A stretch of DNA of 64,000 bases, taken from assembly GCF_034424805.1 (NCBI RefSeq), contig NZ_JAXOUF010000011.1, positions 90,635 through 154,634 on the forward strand, given 5' to 3'. Under the pieces are notes generated by a model, which worked only from the letters and a program-made list of their open reading frames with translations, was not told the DNA's origin and did not search any database. The position numbers and the translations under genes are program-made. This stretch comes from Labrys sedimenti (GTDB lineage Bacteria > Pseudomonadota > Alphaproteobacteria > Rhizobiales > Labraceae). Positions 25,504 through 34,943 of this stretch are shown piece after piece (the first letter of the stretch is position 1; every line of letters starts with the position of its first letter).

Positions 25504-26495
25504 GCCGGCGCGGCGATCAGCTGCTCGGCAAGGATCTCATAGGAACGCTTGGTCTTCTCATGGTCGAAGATCATGTTGGTGGCGATGATCTCGTCGGCGC
25601 CGGTGCGCTCGACGAATGCCTCGATGCCCGCCTTGACGGTCGCCGGCGAGCCCACCACCGAGGCATGGTTCATATGCTGCAGCGTCGCCCGGCCGATGGC
25701 ATCGAGGGTCTCCTCGTAATTCTCGACCGGCGGCTGGATCAGGCCCGGCCGCCCGGTGCGCAGGCTGACGAAGGCCTGCAGCCGCGAACTCTGGAGGAAG
25801 TGAGCCTCCTCGTCGGTGTCGGCGGCGACCACGTTCATGCCCAGCATGACATAAGGCTTGTCGAGATATTCGGAGGGCTCGAAGCGGCCGCGATAGATGG
25901 CGATCGCCCCTTCGAGATCGGCCGCCGCAAAATGCGAAGCGAACGCGAAAGGCAGGCCGAGCATGGCGGCGAGTTGCGCTCCGAACAGGCTGGAGCCGAG
26001 GATCCAGACCGGCACCTCAAGCCCCGCCCCCGGAACGGCCTGCACACGCTGGTCAGTGCTTGCCGGCTTGAAATAGTTCATCAGTTCGATGACGTCCCGC
26101 GGAAAGGCATCGATCTCGGCGTTGAGATTGCGGCGTAGCGCCTGCGCGGTGATCTGGTCGGTGCCCGGAGCCCTGCCCACCCCGAGATCGATGCGCCCGG
26201 GATGCAGGGCCGCCAGCGTGCCGAAGGCCTCGGCCACCATCAACGGCGCATGGTTGGGCAGCATGATGCCGCCGGCTCCCAGGCGGATTGTGGATGTGCC
26301 GGAGGCGACATGGGCAAGCGCCACTGCCGTGGCGGCGCTGGCAATGCCCGGCATGTTGTGATGCTCGGCCAGCCACAGCCTGTTATAGCCGAGCCGCTCG
26401 ACATGGCGCGCGAGGTCCCGCGAATTGTGGAGAGCCTGTCCGGCATTGCTGCCAACAGCGATGGGCGAAAGGTCGAGGACTGAAATCGGGATCAT
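25485..26495 (-). CDS. LLM class flavin-dependent oxidoreductase
   Basis: A 336-residue protein of the bacterial luciferase-like (F420/FMN) barrel family. Family features are the start MIPISVLDLSPIAVGS, 'LWLAEHHNMPGIASAATAV' (about residue 40), 'RLGAGGIMLPNHAPLMVAE' (about 70) and 'GRIDLGVGRAPGTD' (about 99). This is the YhbW-like subgroup described as 'MsnO8/alkanal-monooxygenase-like', whose substrates are mostly unknown. The upstream frame to 26708 is non-family sequence and is ignored. Confidence 0.85.
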   Translation of the reverse strand: MIPISVLDLSPIAVGSNAGQALHNSRDLARHVERLGYNRLWLAEHHNMPGIASAATAVALAHVASGTSTIRLGAGGIMLPNHAPLMVAEAFGTLAALHPGRIDLGVGRAPGTDQITAQALRRNLNAEIDAFPRDVIELMNYFKPASTDQRVQAVPGAGLEVPVWILGSSLFGAQLAAMLGLPFAFASHFAAADLEGAIAIYRGRFEPSEYLDKPYVMLGMNVVAADTDEEAHFLQSSRLQAFVSLRTGRPGLIQPPVENYEETLDAIGRATLQHMNHASVVGSPATVKAGIEAFVERTGADEIIATNMIFDHEKTKRSYEILAEQLIAAPAQVSVS

Positions 26496-26673
26496 GAAAA
26501 GGGCACGACAAAATTCGATGACGATCGAACTAATATAGGGGCCTTTGCCGCCCTGGCAAGGAAGGGCTCGGAGAGCCCTCTCTCCTTGTGGGAGAAGGCA
26601 TTTCACCCCCGGCTCGATCACGAAATGTTCTTCCCTCTTCCCGAGTCGGCTTTCGCCATGGCAAGAAGGCGGC

Positions 26674-27291
26674 ATGGAACGCACAGTCATTCTGCACGAC
26701 GACGGCAAGTACCGTTGTCCCTGGCCGGGGCTGGACCCCTTCTACATCGCCTATCACGACGAGGAATGGGGGGTGCCGGAATATGACGGCCGCGCCCTCT
26801 ATGAAAAGCTCATCCTCGACGGCTTCCAGGCGGGACTGTCCTGGATCACCATCCTGCGCAAGCGCGAGCATTTCCGCAAGGTATTCGACGATTTCGAACC
26901 GGCCAAGATCGCGCTTTACGGGCCGGACAAGGTCGAGGCCCTGATGGCCGATCCCGGTATCGTGCGCAACCGCGCCAAGGTGGAAGGCACCATCATCGGT
27001 GCCCGGCTCTGGCTGGAAATCGAGGAACACCAGGGCTTCTCCCGCTATCTATGGGATTTCCTCGACGGGCGCCCCCTGCAGAACACGCCGCGCGCCCATG
27101 GCGACGTCCCCGCGGAGACGGCGCTGTCGCAGAAGATCTCCAAGGACCTGAAGGCGCGGGGTTTCAAATTCGTCGGACCGACCATCGTCTACGCCTTCAT
27201 GCAGGCGGTCGGCATGGTCAACGATCACCTCGTCGACTGCTTCCGCCATGCCGAATGCGCCGAGCTCGGCAAGGCGGGACATCCGGGGTGA
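26674..27291 (+). CDS. tag: DNA-3-methyladenine glycosylase I
   Basis: A 205-residue base-excision repair enzyme that removes N3-methyladenine from alkylated DNA. Family blocks are 'CPWPGLDPFYIAYHDEEWGV' near residue 16, 'LILDGFQAGLSWITILRKRE' near 47 and 'FKFVGPTIVYAFMQAVGMVN' near 167. The zinc-site residues Cys16, His (AYHDEEWG) and the C-terminal DHLVDCFRH are present. The start at 26674 has AAGGCGG upstream and fits the family length. It is followed at once by the HD-domain gene. Confidence 0.92.
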   Translation: MERTVILHDDGKYRCPWPGLDPFYIAYHDEEWGVPEYDGRALYEKLILDGFQAGLSWITILRKREHFRKVFDDFEPAKIALYGPDKVEALMADPGIVRNRAKVEGTIIGARLWLEIEEHQGFSRYLWDFLDGRPLQNTPRAHGDVPAETALSQKISKDLKARGFKFVGPTIVYAFMQAVGMVNDHLVDCFRHAECAELGKAGHPG

Positions 27292-27293
27292 CC

Positions 27294-27902
27294 ATGGCAC
27301 GCATGAAGAAAGCCGCTCCTCACCGGGCCTGGCAACGCATGCTGTCGGGGCGACGGCTCGATTTACTCGACCCCTCCCCGCTCGACATAGAGATCGAGGA
27401 TATCGCCCATGGCCTGGCCCGGGTCGCGCGCTGGAACGGCCAGACCCGCGGCGACGCCATCTTCTCGGTGGCCCAGCACAGCGTACTCGTGCTCGACGTG
27501 CTCGATGCGATGGAGCCTGCCCAGCCCGATACCGTGCGATTGATGGTGCTGCTGCACGATGCCCCCGAATATGTCATCGGCGACATGATCTCACCCTTCA
27601 AGGCGGTAATCGGCGAAAGCTATAAAAGCGTGGAGGCCCGCCTGCTCGGTGCCATCCATCTGCGCTTCGGCCTGCCGGCCGTTCCTCCGCCGGCGATCAA
27701 GGCGTTGACCAAGAAGGCCGACACCGTGGCAGCCTTCCTCGAAGCGACGCAGCTTGCCGGCTTCGGCATCGAGGAATCCTGCCGTATCTTCGGCGATCCA
27801 CACCCCCTGCCCCGGCCGATGGACCAGGCACGGCTGGTGCCCCTGCCAGCAGCCGAGGCCCAGCAGGCCTTTCTCGACCGTTTCGCCCAGCTCTTCCGGT
27901 AA
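27294..27902 (+). CDS. HD-domain phosphohydrolase (YfbR-like)
   Basis: A 202-residue metal-dependent phosphohydrolase. The HD signature is visible as 'SVAQHSVLVLD' (about 60-70) and LLHDAPEYVIGD (about 86-97), with the second aspartate further on. Close relatives such as YfbR remove phosphate from deoxynucleoside 5'-monophosphates. I choose the ATG at 27294, which has GGGGTGA upstream; the GTG at 27288 overlapping the tag stop is an alternative. The close packing with tag and the phosphatase-like gene indicates one operon. Confidence 0.85.
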   Translation: MARMKKAAPHRAWQRMLSGRRLDLLDPSPLDIEIEDIAHGLARVARWNGQTRGDAIFSVAQHSVLVLDVLDAMEPAQPDTVRLMVLLHDAPEYVIGDMISPFKAVIGESYKSVEARLLGAIHLRFGLPAVPPPAIKALTKKADTVAAFLEATQLAGFGIEESCRIFGDPHPLPRPMDQARLVPLPAAEAQQAFLDRFAQLFR

Positions 27903-27907
27903 CCGCC

Positions 27908-28417
27908 ATGCAAATCAATGTCTGTTCGCTCTCCCGCCTCGAAGCCACCGTCGCCACCACGGGCGCCCGCCAGATCCTGACCCTGATCAATGCCGGCACC
28001 AAGGTGATCCGGCCTGATACGGTCGAGGAAGACCGCCACCTTTTCCTGAGCATGAATGATATCGTCGAGCTCGCGGAAGAAGGGCAGATCCTGCCTGGCG
28101 AGGACCATCTTTCCCAGCTACTCGCCTTTGCCCGGGCCTGGGACCAAGCGACGCCGCTGGTGGTGCATTGCTATGCCGGGGTCAGCCGTTCGACGGCAGC
28201 GGCCTTCACGGTCGCCTGCGCCCTCAACCCGACGCTCGACGAGCATGCGCTGGCGCAGACCATCCGCCGGCTGTCGCCGACGGCTACCCCCAACCGCCGC
28301 ATCGTGGCCCTGGCGGATGTGCGGCTCGGCCGCAATGGCCGCATGCTGGCCGCCATCGACGCCATCGGCCGCGGCGAAGATTGCTTCGAAGGCGTGCCTT
28401 TCGCTTTGCAGTTGTAG
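27908..28417 (+). CDS. Tyrosine phosphatase family protein
   Basis: A 169-residue protein of the cysteine-based phosphatase fold. The P-loop HCYAGVSRST (Cys-x5-Arg, about residues 87-96) is intact, and the general-acid region would be around 'FLSMNDIVE'. The family is widespread in Rhizobiales as the third gene after tag and the HD protein, but its substrate is not known; protein tyrosine, phosphoinositide or small phosphates are all possible. It starts six bases after the HD gene stop. Confidence 0.8.
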   Translation: MQINVCSLSRLEATVATTGARQILTLINAGTKVIRPDTVEEDRHLFLSMNDIVELAEEGQILPGEDHLSQLLAFARAWDQATPLVVHCYAGVSRSTAAAFTVACALNPTLDEHALAQTIRRLSPTATPNRRIVALADVRLGRNGRMLAAIDAIGRGEDCFEGVPFALQL

Positions 28418-28608
28418 GGCGTATCGACAGGAAAGCGCCGCTCGGCAGCCCGCCAAAAAAGAGGCCCGGCGTCGAGCCAGGCCAAAGGAAGGTCAAACAT
28501 CGCAATGCCGTCGAGGAACGGACAGCTCGATAGCGGCGACCATGGCGCAGGCCGATGACGGCCCGATGACACGGAATGTGCGGCCTCCGCGACGGAGTGC
28601 CTCTGCCT

Positions 28609-29145
28609 TCAGGTTTCGCGCGGCCGGCTTGCCGGGGCCGCATAAGGCGAGCCGCCCACATCGGCATAGAGCTCGCGATTGCGCCGCCAATCAGGGTGGT
28701 AGTTGCGCAGCATGAAGATGCGGAAGCGTTCGGCGGCCGAAGCTCGCGCTTGGGGCGTGGCATACCCCGCATCCTCGGCGGCCAGCGCTTCCAAAGCGCC
28801 GAGATCATCGGCGGCGATGCGCAGGCGCAGCAGCGAGAACTCACCGCTGACATCGCTTTCATGGCCGAACGCCCAATCCACGCCAGCGCCCTGCAGCCGC
28901 CGGACGGCCGTAACGAAGGCGGGATCGGCCATCCAGGCCGCGCGCCTTGCCTCATGCGCGGCCTCAAACCGGGCGACCTCTCCGGACGGCGGGTTGCCCT
29001 GCGTCCGGTCGAGCCAGATGTCGTCGACCAGCCTGCCATGGTTTTGTGGCTGTCGGTCGAGCCGGTTCGCGGCAAAGTTCAACAGGACGATTTCCGGCCT
29101 GAGACGCTGCAGGACGCTGTCGGGACAGGGCTCGATTTCAGCCAT
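28609..29145 (-). CDS. Hypothetical protein
   Basis: A 178-residue soluble protein with no signal or membrane segment. It has Arg/Glu/Ala-rich helices, the phrase 'QNHGRLVDDIWLDRTQGNPP' near residue 34, and a C-terminal 'FRIFMLRNYHPDWRRNRELY'. I recognise no family. It starts seven bases beyond the stop of the large DUF2339 gene on the same strand, so the two are very likely co-transcribed, with this gene second. Confidence 0.6.
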   Translation of the reverse strand: MAEIEPCPDSVLQRLRPEIVLLNFAANRLDRQPQNHGRLVDDIWLDRTQGNPPSGEVARFEAAHEARRAAWMADPAFVTAVRRLQGAGVDWAFGHESDVSGEFSLLRLRIAADDLGALEALAAEDAGYATPQARASAAERFRIFMLRNYHPDWRRNRELYADVGGSPYAAPASRPRET

Positions 29146-29151
29146 TCACTG

Positions 29152-31929
29152 CTATTGCCGCGGTTCCTGTCCGGACCCGATTTTGGGTCCGAACAACAGG
29201 CGCTGATAGACGAGGCCGATGCCGATCAGGGCAACGCCGAGCCCCATGAAGGACAAGGCGCGCCAGATCCCCTCCAGCTCCGACATGTCGAACAGGAAGG
29301 CCTTGGCGACAGCCAGCATGATCACGATGGCCGAGCCCAGGCGGATGGCCCGCGCCTTTGCCCAGATACCGAGGGCAAGCAGCGCCAGGCCGTAAATCAG
29401 CCAGGCGATGGTATAGCCCCAGTTCTCGGCAGAGGAGATCGAGGCGAAATCGGGCACACCGTCGGCAAAGATCTTGCGCACTTCCAGCGTGACATAGACG
29501 AAGCCGAGCGCGAAGGCACAGATCCCGCTTAGCAGGGCGAAGGGGGCGTTCTCCATGCCCAGATTCTTCGGTTCGTTCTTGCCGGCGCCGCGGCCATACC
29601 AGTGCCAGAACAGCGCCGCTGTCCCCGCCAGCAGGGCCGGCAGGGCGTAGCCCGGCAGCAACGCGTTGAACAGGGCACCGCCGCCGATCATCTCGCCGCT
29701 GACCGCGGGATTGGCGGTGATCAGCGGCCCCGAGACTGTCAGGCAGAGCGCGATGATGACGCTGATCGGCGCCGCTGCCCGGTAGACCGCGCTGGTTGTC
29801 GCCCCGGAGCGATAGATCAACGCCATCGAGGCGGCAAAGGCGAGCGCCGTGTAGAGCCCGGCCTCGGCGAGGGACATGCCGGGATGAGCGGCTTCCTCGG
29901 CGCCGCGCAGGCCGAGGCGGATGGCAAAGACCACCGCCACGCAGGCCAGCAGAATGGCGCCGAGATCGAGGATCGCGGCGGGAATATCGATCTTGCGCCG
30001 GCGCAGGAGAATGCCGCCATAATAGAACGCCGCCGCCGGCACGGCATAGCGCAACACGATATCCTGCCAATCCGGGAAGCGTTCGAGGCTGGCACCGGCC
30101 AAGGTCCAGGCTCCTCCCATGCGCGCCAGCACCAGCAGGACGAATCCGGCAGCGCACCAGCGCAGGGCCGGCAGCGGCCGCAGGGTCGAGACCCAGGCCG
30201 CGCCGAGTGCCGACAGGCCGAAAGCCAGTGTGAGCGGGGAATCGGCAATCAGGAAGGTGAGCGTCAGCGCCACTGCCGAAGCGCTCGCGACGGCATGGAG
30301 GGAGGAACCCGCCCCCGGTGTCCCATCCTGCACCGCCTGCCTCTCCAGCCGCAGGAAACGCTCGGTCGTCGCGGCAAAAAGCACCGCCAGCCCGGCTGCC
30401 ACCGCCCCGAAGGGCAGGCTGGCGCGCAGGCTCTCGATGCGCAGATAGGCGATGGCCAGCGCGAAGATCGGGGTTCCCGTCCCCGCCAGCGCCAGCGCCA
30501 ATGCCGGCCATTGCGGCCTGGGATGGCGCATCAGGCTGATCGTGGTGGCCAGCAGCAGCACGGCAGCCGGAATGATCGCGATCTCAAGATAGGCCTGGAG
30601 CGCATCCGGCATCAGGAAGGGCAGATAGAGATGCCCCGGCACCACCACCAGCGGCTCGGCAGCGATCTGCCCACCGATCGGCCAGATCCACAGGCAGGCC
30701 AGGCCCGCCAGGCCGGCGATCCCCGCCGCCGGGGCGAGTGCATCGAAGGCGAGCGCGGCCGCCAGCGCCAGCGCCATCACGATCAGCAGCGTGGCAAGCG
30801 AGGCATGCCCGAACACATCGGCGCCGGCGAAGGAGACGGCCAGGACCGCAAGGCCCCCGACCGCACCAAGGCCGATGGGGTCGAAGCGTTGATAGGTCTT
30901 GCCGTGATGAGGCTCATAGATCAGCACCGCGCCGACCAAGGCCGACAAGGCAAGGATGTAGAACACCATGGCGCCGGTGTCCTCGCCCATGATGCTGCCC
31001 AGGACGAAGCCATAGCAGAAGGCACCGATACCAGCGGCGATGGCGAGCCAGCGCCAGAGCCGAATGCGCGCCAGCATGAAGGCGGCCGCCGTCACCACCA
31101 CGACATAGAGGGCAAGAGCCCAGGGATTGGGCTGGTTCGAGGAAACCAGCAGCGGAGCGCCATAGGCGCCGACAAGGCCAAGCCCTGCAAGCCAGGGGCC
31201 ATGCAGCGCTGCCGCATACATGGTGGCGATGCCGACCAGGCCGAGCAGCACGAAAGCCTGGGCCGGGCTGAGGAAATCATAGAGTGCATAGGCGGCATAG
31301 ACGGTGGCGAAGAGGGCCACCGTGCCCGCGGCCGTGACCACGCCGGGAATATAGGCCGCCTGCGCCGTCGTAGGCGCCACGGGCCGGCGCCTCAGATATT
31401 CGCCGCCGGCGATGAGCGCCAGCGAGAAGACGAGGCCGGCCAGGATGCGCGCGCCAGGACCGAGGAGTTCCTCCTCGATGGCATATCGCACGAGGAAGGC
31501 ACCGCCGAGTGCCAGCGCCAATCCGCCGACCCAGACGGCCCAGCGCGTTCCGAGCTTCTCCTCCAGGCTGACTTTGGGCTTGTCGGGTGCCTGTCGGCGC
31601 GCGGTCTGCGCGGAAACTGCCGGCACCGGCTCCGGCCTGGCTGGCGCCGGCTCGACGGCCGGTGACTTCTCGACAGGCACGGCAGCGGGAACCGGCGCAA
31701 CCGCTTCCCGCACGGGTTCCGCGGCCTTTTTCTCTTCCGCCACCGCCGACGTAACCGCCCTGGCGGCGTCAACCGTCATCGAGCGCTGGCCCGCCAGCTG
31801 GCGAACCCTTTCCTCCAGCTCCTGCACCCTGCGCCTGAGGCCGAGTGTCATCACAAAGGCGACGATCGCCAGCACCGGAAAGGCGAGCACCAGCAGGCCG
31901 ATGAGGAGGAAGGCGCTTTCTTCGGACAT
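29152..31929 (-). CDS. DUF2339 family large membrane protein
   Basis: A ~925-residue polytopic inner-membrane protein. After a first membrane helix (about 5-30) comes a short coiled coil (LRRRVQELEERVRQLAG), then a Pro/Ala/Val-rich linker (about residues 65-115). About 25 or more hydrophobic segments fill the rest, including 'GALLVSSNQPNPWALALYVV'-like loops. The layout matches DUF2339, a family without an assigned function, sometimes suggested to act in envelope processes. The ATG at 31929 is used; a GTG at 31935 is possible. Confidence 0.82.
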   Translation of the reverse strand: MSEESAFLLIGLLVLAFPVLAIVAFVMTLGLRRRVQELEERVRQLAGQRSMTVDAARAVTSAVAEEKKAAEPVREAVAPVPAAVPVEKSPAVEPAPARPEPVPAVSAQTARRQAPDKPKVSLEEKLGTRWAVWVGGLALALGGAFLVRYAIEEELLGPGARILAGLVFSLALIAGGEYLRRRPVAPTTAQAAYIPGVVTAAGTVALFATVYAAYALYDFLSPAQAFVLLGLVGIATMYAAALHGPWLAGLGLVGAYGAPLLVSSNQPNPWALALYVVVVTAAAFMLARIRLWRWLAIAAGIGAFCYGFVLGSIMGEDTGAMVFYILALSALVGAVLIYEPHHGKTYQRFDPIGLGAVGGLAVLAVSFAGADVFGHASLATLLIVMALALAAALAFDALAPAAGIAGLAGLACLWIWPIGGQIAAEPLVVVPGHLYLPFLMPDALQAYLEIAIIPAAVLLLATTISLMRHPRPQWPALALALAGTGTPIFALAIAYLRIESLRASLPFGAVAAGLAVLFAATTERFLRLERQAVQDGTPGAGSSLHAVASASAVALTLTFLIADSPLTLAFGLSALGAAWVSTLRPLPALRWCAAGFVLLVLARMGGAWTLAGASLERFPDWQDIVLRYAVPAAAFYYGGILLRRRKIDIPAAILDLGAILLACVAVVFAIRLGLRGAEEAAHPGMSLAEAGLYTALAFAASMALIYRSGATTSAVYRAAAPISVIIALCLTVSGPLITANPAVSGEMIGGGALFNALLPGYALPALLAGTAALFWHWYGRGAGKNEPKNLGMENAPFALLSGICAFALGFVYVTLEVRKIFADGVPDFASISSAENWGYTIAWLIYGLALLALGIWAKARAIRLGSAIVIMLAVAKAFLFDMSELEGIWRALSFMGLGVALIGIGLVYQRLLFGPKIGSGQEPRQ

Positions 31930-31935
31930 GCTCAC

Positions 31936-32245
31936 CCGTGGCAGGTCATTACAGCGCGGGCTCCGCGCGGAGTCAGGTTATGATCGCCGACGATCGGCCC
32001 GGCAATCGAAGCTGCTTTGATTGTGGACAAGGTCTTTGCCGTCACGACAAGCGTAGCGCGCCAATGCAGCAGCAACAATTGCCGCACCGGTAAGCTTCCG
32101 TTTGCTTCACGACGCTCGCATCGACGATGCGATAATCATGCCGTCCACAAACGCAACTTCGATGCCAGCCATACGCGGGAATCCGGATCTTGGGTATCCC
32201 GCCGGATACAGGAGCTGTGGATGTCCTCTCCGGGAGACTTGCCAG
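31936..32245. other. Gene-free stretch
   Basis: About 310 bases upstream of the DUF2339 gene and beyond the stop of the SleB-like gene. No supported gene or strong hairpin is visible. It should carry the DUF2339 gene promoter. Composition is less GC-rich than the coding sequence around it. Confidence 0.5.
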
Positions 32246-33631
32246 TCACGCCCACCATTTGACGCGATAGAAGATGTGCTTGCCGATTTTGTCCTTCTCG
32301 CGCATGTCGCGCACCCAGCGCGGACGGACATAATTGGCGTGATAATGCGTGGCGTTGCCGACTTCGGGGATCCAGTCCTTGGCGTTCATCACCCGCTCGG
32401 CGAGGACCAGGGCCTGTTCCCAGGGCTCCTTCTCGGTCACCTTGTCAGCGACGAGATCGCAGGCGAAGGAAAACTGGCAACCGCCATAGCGCTTGTTGCT
32501 GGCGCCCTGATAGACCACGTCGCAGACATTCTTGGGATAGAAGGGGGAGCGCAGGCGGTTGATGATGACCTGGGCGACGGCCACCTGCCCTTCCCGGCTC
32601 TCGCCGCGCGCCTCGAAATAGATCGCCGTCGCCAGGCATGTCTGTGCCTTGGTGAACGCGGCCGGCGGCAAGTCGAGCGGGCGGGCCTTGCCATCGTCCA
32701 GCCCGGGCAGGCCGGCGATGCGCGATTTCTTCTGTGCATCGGTCAAGCCCTCGTCACTGCCGATTTCGGGCATGGTCTGGGCATCGTCCGGCGTCATCAC
32801 CGGCTGCACGTTCGCCAGAGCCACTACCGGCTGCAGAGCACCCGGCTCGGCCATGGCGAGTTCGACCGGCAGCGCCTCGTCGGCACGGGTGGTGCTGCTG
32901 GTCAGGCTGGCAAGGTCGGGGCGGCTGGCCGCCGGCGACATGCCGCCAGCCGGGGCCAGCGAATGATCGAGAGGCACGGCTCCGTCATGTCCGCCGAGCT
33001 CGGCGTCGGCAATCGAGAGCCGCTCGGCAAGCTTGGTGACGACGATGGCGCTGAGCCGGGACGGCTGGAATTGCTGCAGGCCTTCGGCGGTCTCGGGCGG
33101 CTGGAGCTTGCGCGACAGGCGCCCCATCGGCCTGGCACCGACCTTGGGCATCAGCACATGCGGATCGCCCAATGCCATATAGGCAACATTCTCTCCGGCA
33201 CCCCGGTCTGGCCGGCGATCACCCTTGGCGGTCCGGATCACCTCGGGCCAGATCGTCATGCCTTTCTTGGTGGCATCCCGGATCGGCGCGCTGGGCGGAC
33301 CGACATCGTCGGGAAGAGGCATGAAATCGCTTCGGCTCGGCGTCAGCGTCAGGCTGGCGGGCATGGCCCGCAGCGTGAAGCCGTCTCCGAAGGCCGTCTG
33401 CGGCGCCGAACCGATATCGGCAAGGCTGAGCTGCGGCATCGCGAACAGCCCGGCCCGCATCACCGAAGCGCGACGTGCACCCAGCACACCCACACCGCCC
33501 TGCAGGGCGCCATGCATGCTGGCGGCAACGGCCGGGCTCGCCTGCACGGCGGTCGAGCGGCGATACATCATCGTGCTGGTGGCGCCAGCGCAGAGCAGAA
33601 GGGCGATGATGACGGGCCGGCGCAGCAGCAT
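32246..33631 (-). CDS. Cell wall hydrolase with C-terminal SleB/CwlJ (Hydrolase_2) domain
   Basis: A 461-residue envelope protein. An N-terminal hydrophobic segment (PVIIALLLCAGATS) acts as signal or anchor. A long, poorly conserved, Pro/Ala/Ser-rich middle (about 40-320) leads to the catalytic domain: 'CLATAIYFEARGESREGQVA' (with the catalytic Glu), 'QVIINRLRSPFYPKNVCDVV' and CQFSFACD. Domains of this type cleave peptidoglycan in spore cortex or cell wall; in Gram-negatives the role is probably wall remodelling. Two strong hairpins lie just upstream of its start. Confidence 0.85.
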   Translation of the reverse strand: MLLRRPVIIALLLCAGATSTMMYRRSTAVQASPAVAASMHGALQGGVGVLGARRASVMRAGLFAMPQLSLADIGSAPQTAFGDGFTLRAMPASLTLTPSRSDFMPLPDDVGPPSAPIRDATKKGMTIWPEVIRTAKGDRRPDRGAGENVAYMALGDPHVLMPKVGARPMGRLSRKLQPPETAEGLQQFQPSRLSAIVVTKLAERLSIADAELGGHDGAVPLDHSLAPAGGMSPAASRPDLASLTSSTTRADEALPVELAMAEPGALQPVVALANVQPVMTPDDAQTMPEIGSDEGLTDAQKKSRIAGLPGLDDGKARPLDLPPAAFTKAQTCLATAIYFEARGESREGQVAVAQVIINRLRSPFYPKNVCDVVYQGASNKRYGGCQFSFACDLVADKVTEKEPWEQALVLAERVMNAKDWIPEVGNATHYHANYVRPRWVRDMREKDKIGKHIFYRVKWWA

Positions 33632-33666
33632 GGACGAGGCTCACAGGTTCAACCAACACGGCCTAT

Positions 33667-33713
33667 GCAGGTTCTCCATGATCGCGCCCGTGGCGTGATC
33701 ATGGAGAACCTGC
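33667..33713. repeat. Hairpin 1 in the divergent SleB-like/udg gap
   Basis: Arms of 17 perfect bases (GCAGGTTCTCCATGATC at 33667-33683 and its reverse complement at 33697-33713) extend inward by further pairs with one mismatch, leaving a tiny loop. It starts 36 bases upstream of the SleB-like start codon, so it may lie in that mRNA leader or overlap its promoter. Confidence 0.75.
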
Positions 33714-33729
33714 AAGATTTCAAACATCT

Positions 33730-33779
33730 GCAGACAATCTCGATACTGCCCATTCGTGGGCAGTATCGAGATTGTCTGC
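33730..33779. repeat. Hairpin 2: 23-bp perfect stem with TTCG tetraloop
   Basis: The arm 33730-33752 (GCAGACAATCTCGATACTGC followed by CCA) pairs perfectly with 33757-33779 across the loop TTCG. UUCG-type loops make very stable RNA hairpins. It follows hairpin 1 by 16 bases and lies about 100 bases upstream of udg. No U-tract is present on either side, so it is not a standard intrinsic terminator. Confidence 0.8.
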
Positions 33780-33879
33780 CTGGCCGATGAGTTCATTGAT
33801 GATGCATTAACCTTGATGGGGAGTTAACAGAGCGCGCCAGCCTGTTCCAACCATGGAAGGATTGCTCTATCCTCGCGCC

Positions 33880-34725
33880 ATGATGTCCTCGCCAATGCCC
33901 CCCGAACAGATCGTCGCGCTGCTGCAATGGTATGCCGACATGGGCGTGGACATTGCGATCGGCGACGAGCCCGTCGACCGTTTCGCCGAAAGCGCCCTGC
34001 CGCCTGCCTCCCCCGCGCGCGCCCTTCCCGAACCGGAACCGGCACGTCGGACGCCCACCGCCACGGCTCAGCCCCGCATGGCCTCCCCCGCCCCTTCCAT
34101 GTTGACCACCTCGCCGGACGCGGTGGAACTGGCGGCCCGCGAACAGGCACGCAGTGCCCGCACGCTGGACGAATTGCGGGACCTGCTCGAGCGCTTCGAC
34201 GGCTGCGCCCTCAAGGCCACGGCGAACCGTCTCGTCTTTGCCGATGGCGCGCCCGACGCCGAGGTGATGTTCGTGGGCGAAGCGCCGGGACGCGACGAGG
34301 ACATCCAAGGCAAGCCCTTCGTCGGCCGCTCCGGCCAGTTGCTCGACCGCATGCTCACCGCCATCGGGCTCGACCGCACCAAGGCCTATATCGCCAATGT
34401 CGTGCCCTGGCGCCCGCCCGGCAATCGCGATCCGACCCCGCAGGAGACCACGATCTGCCGTCCCTTCATCGAAAGGCAGATCGAACTGGTCGCGCCCAAG
34501 GTCCTGGTCTGCCTCGGCGCCCGCAGCGCCCAGGCGCTGCTCGGCGTTACCGACGGTATCCTGAAACTGCGCGGCCGCTGGCTGGACTACGATCTGGGCG
34601 GCAAGCGTATCCGGGCGATCGCCACGCTGCATCCGGCCTATCTGTTGCGCCAGCCGATGCAAAAACGCCTGGCCTGGCGTGATTTCCGCGCCATCCGCGC
34701 GGCACTCGAGCAAGACGCCCCCTGA
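33880..34725 (+). CDS. udg: Uracil-DNA glycosylase (family 4-like)
   Basis: A ~281-residue base-excision repair enzyme that removes uracil from DNA. After a variable Pro-rich N-terminus (about residues 40-75), the family core begins at 'FDGCALKATANRLVFADGAP', followed by motif A 'VGEAPGRDEDIQGKPFVGRS', 'IANVVPWRPPGNRDPTPQE' and motif B HPAYLLRQP. Cysteines in GCALK and 'TICRPF' are in the places of Fe-S ligands of family 4 enzymes. The start at 33880 is chosen for fit; ATG codons at 33853, 33883 and 33895 are in frame and no site has a clear Shine-Dalgarno. Confidence 0.88.
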   Translation: MMSSPMPPEQIVALLQWYADMGVDIAIGDEPVDRFAESALPPASPARALPEPEPARRTPTATAQPRMASPAPSMLTTSPDAVELAAREQARSARTLDELRDLLERFDGCALKATANRLVFADGAPDAEVMFVGEAPGRDEDIQGKPFVGRSGQLLDRMLTAIGLDRTKAYIANVVPWRPPGNRDPTPQETTICRPFIERQIELVAPKVLVCLGARSAQALLGVTDGILKLRGRWLDYDLGGKRIRAIATLHPAYLLRQPMQKRLAWRDFRAIRAALEQDAP

Positions 34726-34742
34726 ATGCACACGAGGACGCA

Positions 34743-34772
34743 GCCCCTCTCCCTTGAAGATGGGGAGAGGGC
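34743..34772 (+). terminator. Hairpin after udg
   Basis: CCCTCTCCC (34745-34753) and GGGAGAGGG (34763-34771) form a nine-base stem with a nine-base loop 20 bases after the udg stop. It could terminate udg transcription, but only a weak T-rich run follows later. It resembles the arm sequence of the larger R2 repeats. Confidence 0.45.
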
Positions 34773-34943
34773 AATCATGACGCATTTTGGTAAAACTGTA
34801 TTTCCCTACGTAAGCACCGGCTAGAGCCCCTGTAACGGGCTTTGCGAAGACATATTTATTGGGTATGGCTTGAGCAGTTGAAATCACCATGCCGGCCCTC
34901 ACAGCGATGGACGGCCGGCATTCGGGGAGCAGGAGACAGGGCG

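Noticed and set aside
29602..31665. 687-residue open frame on the plus strand
   Set aside because: It is antisense to the DUF2339 membrane protein gene and has a composition (Arg/Gln/Gly/His) typical of shadows.
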